A stretch of 43,290 bases of DNA from Stentor coeruleus (lineage: Eukaryota; Ciliophora; Heterotrichea; Heterotrichida; Stentoridae): contig MPUH01000611.1 of assembly GCA_001970955.1 (NCBI GenBank), positions 1 through 43,290 of the forward strand, given 5' to 3'. Made by a program: the position numbers and the translations under genes. Shown piece by piece: positions 1-8,779 of this stretch. The notes beneath the pieces are model-generated. The model saw only the letters and a program-made list of their open reading frames with translations, searched no databases and had not been told where the DNA came from. Numbering within the stretch: the stretch's first letter is position 1; every line of letters starts with the position of its first letter.

Positions 1-875
1 GCAATACTTAGGGCAAAAAAGCAAATTGAAAATAAAGTGCTAAATGCTATCGATATATGGGCCCAGTTCATAAAATCATTGTAATAAGGTAAATAATACA
101 AATATTGCAAACCCAAATAGCTATACCCAGCTGCAGAAAGTCCTAAATATATGTAATAATTGCTCTCACTAAGCATCACATATCCTATAGCAACTAAACC
201 TGTTATTATGCAATTTTTTTGATCGCAGTATGGGTGAGATTTTGACTTCCAATCATAATTTTTTGAAAAATGCTTAAGATCGTAACTAAATCCTAAATAA
301 GTATAAGTAAGGGAAATCATGATTATAAGAGAAATCAAAGCTATAGAAAAACTGATATCCCCAAATTCAAGGGCTTTATGAGAATTGCTGCCTAAACATT
401 CTGTGATTGTTCCTTGTGAAGATGAAAGTGCGTATTTTATTACAAGAGAATTAATCAAGATAATAGGGATAAATCCAATCTCTGTAAGTATTTCTAATTG
501 TATCATTAAGATTTTTTGAGCTAATGGGATTCCTGACCTACCTTTAAGTAAGCTGATTATAATAAGCATTAAAAGCAATAAAGTTGTTGCCAAAAAACTG
601 TCACATATGATAAAAAATGAGAGAAGCTCATTAAACTCACCAAAGACTTGATCAGGGCTTGCATAAGATATTGAACGCCAATAAATTTCATATTTCGACC
701 AATTTTGGATATTAATCACAGGCCGCCATATAAGTCTGAGTCTTTGCGCGAAAGTTAGCAAAAAACTTATACCTATCATGTATTTGATAAAGCCACTTAG
801 AGGCTTTTCTTTTAGTTGGTTGGAAAATACCTTGGCAAGACATTTGTAAAGCAATTTCATTATATTATGTTTCAT
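1..875 (-). CDS. Polytopic membrane protein, 5' part only (possibly tmcB-like ciliate family)
   Basis: An open frame runs from an ATG at 875 (a second in-frame ATG is at 860) off the left edge, giving about 291 residues with no stop. An in-frame TAA lies just upstream of 875. I see seven likely membrane segments near residues 32-48, 88-110, 130-150, 174-195, 222-236, 241-260 and 270-290. The loop at 160-222 carries Cys160, Cys217 and Cys222. The order (short basic N-terminus, hydrophobic segment, a Trp-containing stretch, then paired helices with a Cys/His loop) resembles the N-terminal membrane half of the large Dictyostelium tmcB/tmcC-like proteins that are expanded in ciliates, often with later PAS regions. 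That family call is from memory of the pattern and is tentative, because the diagnostic C-terminal part is outside the window. That it is a real multi-span protein is well supported. Confidence 0.75.
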   Translation of the reverse strand, partial: MKHNIMKLLYKCLAKVFSNQLKEKPLSGFIKYMIGISFLLTFAQRLRLIWRPVINIQNWSKYEIYWRSISYASPDQVFGEFNELLSFFIICDSFLATTLLLLMLIIISLLKGRSGIPLAQKILMIQLEILTEIGFIPIILINSLVIKYALSSSQGTITECLGSNSHKALEFGDISFSIALISLIIMISLTYTYLGFSYDLKHFSKNYDWKSKSHPYCDQKNCIITGLVAIGYVMLSESNYYIYLGLSAAGYSYLGLQYLYYLPYYNDFMNWAHISIAFSTLFSICFFALSI

Positions 876-1356
876 TATATAACGATAGGTTTAAAAAAAC
901 TGTACACAATACAAATCCATACAAAAACTAAGCTATTATTTATCTCTTTATTATGTATGGTAGAGATAGGTAAGCCCACCTTATTAGAGCTATATTCGAA
1001 TGGAGCAGGGCAAATAAAATTTTTCTATGATTGCTAATGATTTTTAGAGTCTTTATTATAGATTTATATTTCTAGTGCTAAAGGGTCCCACTAGCTTATA
1101 TGAATGCTACAGGAGGGGAAGTTGCTCTTCTAGATTGGCTCGCTTAATCTGCTAAATATAATAAAAATGATTATTCTCACTGCAATGATCTTCTTCTGTA
1201 GTCCTAAAATGGTTTGTGTAAACCCTCAAGGTGAAGATATAAATACTCGAGGATAAATACTAATAATATAATATTATTGGTTTACTCCTAGGAATTGCTT
1301 TCAAGCATAACTCTCAGGGCTAAAGTATTTTCATCTACAATTTAATTAATCTTAGC
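876..1356. other. Intergenic region with a short hairpin
   Basis: This spacer lies between the start of the membrane-protein gene and the end of the importin-like gene, both on the minus strand, so it should hold the promoter of the former. No convincing reading frame is seen. A perfect 6-bp inverted repeat, CTAGTG and CACTAG, at 1072-1094 encloses an 11-nt loop and is less A+T-rich than its surroundings. It does not fold into a tRNA shape that I can recognise. Confidence 0.4.
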
Positions 1357-2637
1357 TTAATTATCAAAATAAATAGAAAACAAATAATGTATCTGTGAAC
1401 AAGACGGCTCCGGCAATTTAAAATAAAGCAATGAAAGAGCATCTAAACAATCAAATTCACAAAATTTACTTTCAAGTCCGGCTCTTAATAATTCACTGCA
1501 TATTTCTACTAAAATTTGTCCTATTTGTGCGTTAGCCAAAGTCATTGCATCTTTCAAATTCATAAACATTTCGTCACTAACAGTTTTAATAATCTGATTG
1601 CTATTCATTTCCTTAAGTTCTCCTACCAAAAACTTCCCAGTAGCAAAACCCTTACTATCTATACCTTTTGCAATTTCCTCAAAAGCTATAGCAAAAACCT
1701 CTAAGTATTCACTGAGTTCATCACATCTAAATTCACTTAATGCCTTATAAATACAATCTAAAGATTCATCTCTTAAAATAATAGCTTTTCTGAAATATTC
1801 TAAAACAGTTTTCCTAATATCTTGCATATACAAAAAATTTTGTAAAGCCATTATACAAAGACTTTTTTCCTTATGCTCAATAAATTCATAGTTGCATAAA
1901 ACAAAAACAAGTCTTTCAATGCTTCCTGAAATAATTTTTTTCTCACCTAATGTCCATGCAATTTCTAGTACTTCTTTATGTAATTCAGTGTATTCATAAA
2001 GCTCACAAAGCAAGTCGATTAAGTAATTAATAAAAGATTCGCTAATTTTTTCATTTGAAATAAAGCACCAGAAGCACCATAAACAAGTTTTAAGTGTTTC
2101 GCTTGGCTTTTCATAGTCACTGTGCAAATATTCACTTATTTTTTCAATTGCTCCAAGATCTACACTTGTAGTTCCTCCAAGTTCACTGCCAAGAACAACA
2201 TTCCCAATACAAATCACTGCTTTTTCTGTAACTCCACTACTTGTAGCAGAGATTAAGTTTATGATTATATGATAGAGGCTGGAACAACGAAGAATTTCAC
2301 AGTAGTTATTATTGTGGCTTGTAAGATCTCCAAGAAGCAAAAGGATACTGTCTATAAGGTTTTCGTATACTATAAGTTTGCTTAAACTTTCAAGTAGATT
2401 TGAAAATTGAGATGTGCTTAGGTTATAGCATTCATAGGATTCGATGATAGTGCTTGCATTATTGTCTGAAGGATTGAGATTTATAAGGGTTTCTAAGATT
2501 CGATGCTTTGCAAATGTTTGAGCTCGAAGATATTTTCTGTTTTGAATGACTTTTTCAGTCCAGTCTGGAAAAGTTATTTGCTGAAATTTCATCTTTCGCA
2601 AAGAAAACCTATCATAACTCCTAAGTAATACTTACAT
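1357..2637 (-). CDS. Importin-alpha-like ARM-repeat protein
   Basis: Probable nuclear-import adaptor. The second exon gives an almost complete frame with no good ATG at its beginning. Joining across a 15-nt intron at 2621-2635 makes an ATG from AT (2637-2636) plus G (2620), followed in frame by MSYDRFSLRKMKF. The spliced product is 421 residues. The N-terminus is basic (RKM, NRKYLRAQTFAKHR at about residues 24-37) and resembles a weak importin-beta-binding segment. The remainder is helical with ARM-like signatures, such as EKAVICIGNVVLG and EVLEIAWTLGE (importin-alpha has the similar 'ALWALGNIA'). At 421 residues it is shorter than the usual 520-550, so some repeats are lost or diverged. An internal ATG at 2592 would be the fallback start. 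A more general ARM protein is possible. Confidence 0.7.
2621..2635 (-). other. 15-nt spliceosomal intron splitting the start codon
   Basis: On the minus strand this reads GTAAGTATTACTTAG: GT at the 5' end, A at position 10, AG at the 3' end, matching the other three introns in the window. Removing it joins AT to G and opens the frame of the importin-like gene from a proper ATG. Without splicing the first ATG is followed at once by TAA. Confidence 0.7.
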
Positions 2638-3009
2638 TTTAGGCAGATAATAATTATATTAAAATTTGGTGAACATGATAAAAAATTATGTTTGATTAGA
2701 TAAATTACTTTGAAATACTTTTGTCAATTAGCATACTATAAATAAATTTTGAAAGTTTGCGTTAATTGTTTACTTAAATAATTGTGCCTAAAACAATTGT
2801 CAATTAAAACTTCATTTAATATCATTAGTTTACATACCCCATGAGTTAATCTTAAATGCTAGTCTATATAATTTTTACTCCTGTCTTAATATTGCCTTCA
2901 ATAATCATTAAATTTAAGAGTAAGCTAGCATAAAACATATTAAAATCTCTAAGATATTAATGTTATGCAATGATACTTCCCTCATTTACTTTACGATTCG
3001 CCAACGTGC
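2638..3009. other. A+T-rich intergenic region
   Basis: Upstream region of the importin-like gene. No reading frame, repeat or RNA gene is recognised. Confidence 0.4.
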
Positions 3010-4059
3010 TAAGAAAATACAAAACAAGCCTATAGTGGACAAGAGAAAAGTGCTAAAGAAATAATGAAGCAGCTTGAGCTGGCCCAAAAGAAATTAATAA
3101 GCAATCTGATATTATATACAGCATCCGAGCGCATATTCCGCAAAATTACTCTTCAAATCAGAATTTGTGTCTTTAGATAATGATACAAAAATGCAAACAT
3201 CAGATATGAGTGCAATACTTGAGGATGAAGTCAAAAACTCAAGTATAGTTTTTTATGAAATATAAAGATGCAGTTGGTGATAGCAGCTTAGACTACAGTA
3301 AGGTAGTTGATAACAAAACATTAAAAACTATTGAGCTGGCTGATGAGATTGATAAAACAAGCTAGTTGTTGAAAAGAAAAATAAAAAATCTCTCATCTTA
3401 ATCAAAAAGCTGATAACGTTGAAACTCTGCAGAAATAACTTGATATGAAAGTGAGCAATATTGAAGAAGAAAGGGCATCCGTGCATATAGAAATGAAATA
3501 TTAGCATGAGGAAATAATTGAACTTAAGTAATTGCTGACTATGGAGAGAGAGAGTGATTCAAATCTTAGATTAGATTTACTTAAACAAAAAATCATTGAT
3601 GTGGAAGACAGACTGAAACATCTTTCTTTAGATCAACAGAAACTTTTTGAAGATATAGTTACTTTGAGGGAAATAATAGACCAAAATGGTGAGATTATTA
3701 ACAAAATTACATTTAGAAATGAGCGACTTGAAAGATAAATTAATTTTAGGAATTTAAAAATGTGCGGGACCCACCTGGTCAAAGCAAAGATATTAATATA
3801 TTAACAAAGAAAGTTAGAAAGTTAGAAAGCCAATTAAAGGAGGGATATATGGAATTTCCAGAAAATACCAACAATTTTTGTCCCTGAAAAATAAGATATA
3901 CAAAATCCTCAAAAGAAAAACCATGCCAAGATGTAAAGACCTAGGAATAATCAAGGAGAAGGCTTTCAATCTCTTGTTAAAGATATTTTTGAGGACTTAT
4001 TGGGTAAAATAAATTGTATTAAGCTAATTAGTTATGAAGAAAACATTATTTTACATTAA
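3010..4059 (+). pseudogene. Decayed coiled-coil protein gene
   Basis: Stretches of coherent coiled-coil sequence appear in alternating frames: about 3024-3110 (QEKSAKEIMKQLELAQKKL), 3267-3362 (a Lys/Glu/Asp-rich run ending DEIDKTS), 3385-3790 (with VSNIEEERASVHIEMK and KQKIIDVEDRLKHLSLDQQK), 3795-3860 (ILTKKVRKLESQLKEG) and 3880-4059 (FQSLVKDIFEDLLGKI). Several frameshifts separate them. In-frame stops are TAA at 3436, TAG at 3502, TAA at 3529, TAA at 3736, TAA at 3892 and TAA at 3934. None is TGA, and the contexts (for example IELK-stop-LLTM, AKM-stop-RPRN) are ones where glutamine would fit. It is not alignable to a named family by eye. It most likely represents a dead gene copy, and the parent is unknown. 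Confidence 0.65.
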
Positions 4060-4239
4060 ATTCTATTTGAATTTGATTTTATTACATTACTTAAGCATCT
4101 GTCTCCCTATTTCCATTTTAATCATTTGCTTAAAAATGATTTACTTATATATGTATAAATCCTATATTTTGTGATCATCTTTTATATCGAAATAATGTAG
4201 TTTATAGTCTTTTATTTCAAATAAAATTAATATATAAAT

Positions 4240-6831
4240 ATGAGCACGGCACAAGTATCTCCTGAACTTAAATCAGCCACTACCGAACTGCACATAAATG
4301 ATCTTTCTACAGAAAATGAAGAAGTTCTCAACAATCTTGCTGATGTTTCGAAAGCCTGGGAATATAGAGAGAATATGATGATCAAAAAAAAAGTTGACGG
4401 AGACTATGTTACGCCAAAGCCTTTTTCAGTTACTGAAAATGATTATGGCCAGTATGGGATTGGTCTTGAATTATATTTTTTAACGCTGAAGCAATTTATG
4501 CTACTCTTTTTTGTAATGGCATGTATTTCTGCATGGCCTATCTATGAGAACTATGTAGGAATGGGGCTTCCCGATGATGATAGGGGCCAAATATGGAATG
4601 CAGTTTCTCTAGCAAATCAGCATAGACTAATAATAACAGATTCAGAAGAAGACAATAGTGATGCAATCAACAGTTCAAAAATCAGAATTATTATCGCAGA
4701 TTTTTTAAGCAATGTCATTTTTTCAATTTTCATAATTTATTTTTCAATAAAAACTGATGAAAGGATTAAAGCCAACATAAAAAACAATATAAGTTGCTCA
4801 GATTATGCTGTTGAGGTTAAAGGTTTACCAAAAGATAATATTTCTGCACTAGAAATTAAAAGATTTTTCGAAGAAAAGTTCGGTAAGACAGAAGAAGTTT
4901 ACTTGGCTAGAAGATACGAGGGCAAGCTAAAGATTTTTGCAAGAAGAGCAGAACTTGAAAAAAAATTAAATCATGAAATAGCCATAGATCATCTGAGAAA
5001 TCAAGATAACAGCAAAAAGATTGAAAAAATTCGCCATGAAATTAAAAAATTCGACATTACTATTGGGAAATTCACAACAGGGTCTAGAAAACATGATGAT
5101 CTCCCGATAGAGCGAGCATTTATCATTTTTAGTTTGCAATCAAGTAGAGAAAAATGCTTAAAAGAATTCAAATTAGCCAACAAAGCTTGTAAAAATTATA
5201 ATGATGAGCTATTCTTTGACAATCATAAACTTAAAGTTGTTGCCCCAAGTGATCCATCAAATATCAACTGGGAAAACCTTGAGTATTCTCATTGCAAACG
5301 ATTTTTACGTAAAACAATATCTTATAGCTTAGCTCTTGGAGTGATAATTATATCAATTGGTATTATATACTATTTACGCCAAATAAATGAAGGCCTCCCT
5401 AAAGATGAAGTATGCTTTACTCAACATGACAAAAACCCAGATTGCACTTTATCTCAAGCAGAAAGGTATTATGAGTCTGATTTAGAGATTTATTGCTATT
5501 GTAAATATGAATCATTATCAAAGATTTTAGCTGATGCAGACATATATAAATTTTGTAGGACCTATATGGAAAAGAGGTCATTTGCTCTAATGGCTCGATT
5601 CTGTTCTTGTCTTGGTGTTGCATTAATAAACTATGTTATAAGAATTATTTTTAAATACTTGAGTATATTTGAAAAAGTTGAGTCAATAAGCAAAGAAAGA
5701 GAAAACCTTATGATGAAAGTTTTTGCAGGGACTTTTATTAACACATCACTCATTATTTTACTAGTTAATTTCGACTTTGAATCTATTGGCTTTAATGAGC
5801 AATTTCCTTTACGAGAATATGCTTTCAATGGAAAATTTGTTGATTTTACAAGAGATTGGTATACAAAAGTTGGCTGTCTTCTAGCAATTACTATGATAAT
5901 AAGTGTTTTTTCTCCACATATAGGGAATATTGCTTTCTTCTATCCATTAGGTGTTTGCAAAAGAAGATTCTGTTTAAAAAGATGTATAACTCAAAGAGAA
6001 TTAAACGCTAGGTTTACTCCTACAGATTTTGATATTGCTACAAGATACTCACAATTGCTTAATATATTGTACTCTTCAGTAATATTATCATCTGGAATGC
6101 CATTGCTTAATGTCACTGCTTGGCTGACTATAACTTTTCTATTTTTGACAGACAAATTTCTCATAGTTAAGCATTACGCCAAACCTCCGAGATATTCTTA
6201 TGAACTTAATGGAAAATTTATTGCACTTTTACCTTTTGCTGCAGCTATGCATTGTGTTGTATCTATATATATGATTGGTTCTACTGATATTTTCCCAGAA
6301 AACTCTAGTGAAAGCAAAAAAGAGCAACTTGTTAGAGATAATACATTTTTCGATAGGCTTTTGAGTGTTAATGGTATTATGAATATGGCTAATATTTGTG
6401 TCATTTTTTTTGCTTATTTTTATACGAATTGCTATTGCTATAATTACAGGAAAAAGATTAGTAAGATATTACCTGAAAGCGCTATTGAAGAAAAAACATT
6501 TAAGGACGAAAAAAAGGATATACAAGCACAAGGAGGACTTACAAAATATAATCCACGCTTTAATGACAAATATAAAGATTTAATCATGAATCTGAATCAT
6601 GCAGCAGAAATGACGAGAAGAAAGAGCACAATAATTGATAAAAGCAGAAATATTGATAATTTGAATTTTAGAAGCAGTGAAACCCTTGGAGCTAACAAGG
6701 AAGGGAGAGCGTTTAGAAAGAGTGATACCTACAGATCAATAGATACTTTGAGAGAGGATGAGTCACCTAGAGGCCTTAAGAGTAAAACTATAGACGTCTA
6801 CAGCTACAATCCTAATAAGAATTCTAATTAG
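4240..6831 (+). CDS. TMEM63/OSCA/CSC1-like membrane channel protein
   Basis: An 863-residue protein, probably a mechanically or osmotically gated cation channel of the DUF221 (CSC1/OSCA/TMEM63) family in the plasma or contractile-vacuole membrane. Two N-terminal membrane segments lie near residues 82-103 and 150-170. A cytosolic RRM-like insert at about 186-345 begins DYAVEVKGLPKDN and contains FGKTEEVYLARR. It is followed by PSNINWENLEYS near residue 340, which matches the family's 'P..I.W.NL' motif just before the next helix. Further membrane segments are near 355-376, 446-470, 497-515, 547-566, 608-650, 665-690 and 715-737. A Cys-rich extracellular loop (390-440) is unusual. The last 110 residues are hydrophilic, basic and Ser/Thr-rich. 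Fold relatives (anoctamins, TMC) are the main alternative. Confidence 0.75.
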   Translation: MSTAQVSPELKSATTELHINDLSTENEEVLNNLADVSKAWEYRENMMIKKKVDGDYVTPKPFSVTENDYGQYGIGLELYFLTLKQFMLLFFVMACISAWPIYENYVGMGLPDDDRGQIWNAVSLANQHRLIITDSEEDNSDAINSSKIRIIIADFLSNVIFSIFIIYFSIKTDERIKANIKNNISCSDYAVEVKGLPKDNISALEIKRFFEEKFGKTEEVYLARRYEGKLKIFARRAELEKKLNHEIAIDHLRNQDNSKKIEKIRHEIKKFDITIGKFTTGSRKHDDLPIERAFIIFSLQSSREKCLKEFKLANKACKNYNDELFFDNHKLKVVAPSDPSNINWENLEYSHCKRFLRKTISYSLALGVIIISIGIIYYLRQINEGLPKDEVCFTQHDKNPDCTLSQAERYYESDLEIYCYCKYESLSKILADADIYKFCRTYMEKRSFALMARFCSCLGVALINYVIRIIFKYLSIFEKVESISKERENLMMKVFAGTFINTSLIILLVNFDFESIGFNEQFPLREYAFNGKFVDFTRDWYTKVGCLLAITMIISVFSPHIGNIAFFYPLGVCKRRFCLKRCITQRELNARFTPTDFDIATRYSQLLNILYSSVILSSGMPLLNVTAWLTITFLFLTDKFLIVKHYAKPPRYSYELNGKFIALLPFAAAMHCVVSIYMIGSTDIFPENSSESKKEQLVRDNTFFDRLLSVNGIMNMANICVIFFAYFYTNCYCYNYRKKISKILPESAIEEKTFKDEKKDIQAQGGLTKYNPRFNDKYKDLIMNLNHAAEMTRRKSTIIDKSRNIDNLNFRSSETLGANKEGRAFRKSDTYRSIDTLREDESPRGLKSKTIDVYSYNPNKNSN

Positions 6832-7586
6832 TTATCTTCAAACCTAAGCTTACATAAATTTTTTTAAGATCTTGGAATTTAAATTATTTAAACCTACTAG
6901 ATTCTAAAAAGAATGATAATGATTGAATGAAAACTAATCTAGATAAAATTTAACAATAGAAAAATATCTCTTATATATAAAATAAAGTCATTAATATTAT
7001 ATAATTTCATTAAAAATTTAGCATTCGAATTAGAAATAATTTGACTATGAAGATATCAACTTAATTCATTTGAAATATGATCTTTTATTTATGAGGATAA
7101 TCAGAGCTATTCCCTTTATAAATGAATGAAATTGCGAAAGAATATTATTTAACAGAATTAATATAGCTATTAAAAATGTTTTTACTGAAAAGTTATATGA
7201 TATAAAGTAGCATATTAACTATAGAACCATTATATTTAAAACTTATAATTTTATTGAACTTTATAATATATATTAATAAATATTGCTTAGACTATAACTA
7301 TTAAATTAAGCAAATTGATGAACTTAGTAATAATCACATAGATTTCAAATCATTTTTCTATAATTTTCACGGCATATCATTATTATTTTACACTAAAAGG
7401 TTGAAAATAAATTATTATCATAGTTATTATCCTAATAACTATTAGTTTAATCATTAGTAGCATAAATATTTCTTATTATGATGCTATCCATTATAATAAG
7501 TACACAATTATTTCTTATTGCTTTTTTAAAATCCAAATAAATAATTCTTTCACTATAGAATTCTAATCGATTTTTACTTAAAACTA
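6832..7586. other. A+T-rich intergenic region
   Basis: This lies between two convergent genes, so it holds two 3' ends and no expected promoter. Very A+T-rich, with stops in all frames. I see no RNA gene or repeat. Confidence 0.4.
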
Positions 7587-8294
7587 TTATTGACCAACAA
7601 TGTCGCCTCTGAAGGAAGCTGCATGGGTCATGATATGATTATAAATATCTTCAGGAACATTCAACTCTTTCAATGTATCTGACAGAGCTGTTGCTACAAC
7701 ATCGAATGAAGCTTCAGTACAATTTAGTCCTTTATGAGAATCTAGCATATTTCTTCCAGTATATGCTGTACCACTACCAAGGAAGTTAGACCAAAATTCA
7801 ATTTGAAGGTTTTTGATTTGAGCCATGTCGAAACCATTAAAGAATGGAGATGCAGCAGGATTAGTAAGAACTTTAGCATAAAACCTTGTGAAAAGTTCTG
7901 TTAGGGCAGCTGTCCCACCTACTCTCTCAAACATAGTTGGAGCTACTATGTCTTTTCTAAATGAAGCAGCGTGGTTCATTATGGCTTCGTAAATGTCTTC
8001 TGGAACATTAAGTTCCTTTAAAGTCGAAGCTAAACTATTAGCAACTACGTCAAATGAAGCTCCTGAGCATCCAAGAGTTTTGTGAGACTCGTACATATCT
8101 CTCCCAGTGTAAGGAACGCCACTGCCTAGGAAGTTAGACCAAAATTCAATTTGAAGTCCTTTAATGTCATTCATATCAAAGCCTTTAAAATATGGTGCAG
8201 CGATTGGGTCTGCAAGAACTTTTGCATAAAATCTGGTAAATAGTTCTTGGAGAGCTGGGGTACCTCCAACACGCTCAAACATCGACTGCGACAT
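7587..8294 (-). CDS. Two-domain truncated haemoglobin
   Basis: A 235-residue protein made of two group-1-type truncated globin domains in tandem, about residues 5-117 and 121-233, offset by 116. Each begins MFERVGGT and has the B-helix pair FY (Tyr23 and Tyr139, the usual ligand-stabilising B10 Tyr), the YTGR turn, and the proximal haem-binding His in SHK (His71 and His187). These globins bind O2 or NO in the cytosol and are known from ciliates such as Tetrahymena and Paramecium, usually as single domains of about 115-120 residues. There is almost no linker (APT), so the gene looks like an in-frame internal duplication. Both copies keep all key residues, which suggests two working haem sites. 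The start ATG at 8294 gives a short MSQS lead; family assignment is secure. Confidence 0.95.
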   Translation of the reverse strand: MSQSMFERVGGTPALQELFTRFYAKVLADPIAAPYFKGFDMNDIKGLQIEFWSNFLGSGVPYTGRDMYESHKTLGCSGASFDVVANSLASTLKELNVPEDIYEAIMNHAASFRKDIVAPTMFERVGGTAALTELFTRFYAKVLTNPAASPFFNGFDMAQIKNLQIEFWSNFLGSGTAYTGRNMLDSHKGLNCTEASFDVVATALSDTLKELNVPEDIYNHIMTHAASFRGDIVGQ

Positions 8295-8779
8295 TTTATT
8301 ATTATATTAGCCATGCATTATTCATGTCTGAAATTAGATTAGGGGATAAATATGGAAGAACATAATTTTACTAAAGTTTTGAACTTTATTTTGATCTTTG
8401 AAGGCTAAAAAATAAGAAATAGAAGGCAACTTCATGGCTTCAACTTTATGGAACAATTTATTTCGAAAATGTAAAATTTGGCTGGATGATTATCGGATAA
8501 TATCTAGATATCGAAGGATTCTCCAGAGCTAAAATTGTAAAAAAGATTTAATGCTCTTGAAAAGGTTTGAGCCAAGATTGAAGATCATAGGTAACAAAAG
8601 ATCATAAAATTATGTGAAAGCTTGTTTTAAATTACTTATCTACCAGTATTTCAGGTTGAATAGTGCAAAAAAAAGGCATTCTTTGCTTAAACCATTAGAA
8701 ATGGTTTTATTTCAATTGAAAAGTATATTGACTTCATAAGATCCATAAAAGAAGTTTAGATATTAAAAATTTGGCAATT
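8295..8779. other. Intergenic region upstream of the globin gene
   Basis: This should contain the globin promoter. Its right part may be the 5' end of the dead LINE that follows, but I cannot recognise an endonuclease domain in it. Confidence 0.35.

Noticed and set aside
816-1037. 73-codon plus-strand frame
   Set aside because: It overlaps the start of the minus-strand membrane-protein gene, has no domain and looks like chance.
4885-4900. GTAAGACAGAAGAAG as a hidden 15-nt intron in the TMEM63-like gene
   Set aside because: It matches the GT-A10-AG pattern, but the encoded residues (FGKTEEVYLA) fit the RRM-like domain well, so it is probably coding.
8295-8779. Endonuclease domain of the first LINE
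   Set aside because: A short stretch with repeated GATCATAAAA words could suggest an SDH-type motif, but no ordered set of endonuclease motifs is visible.
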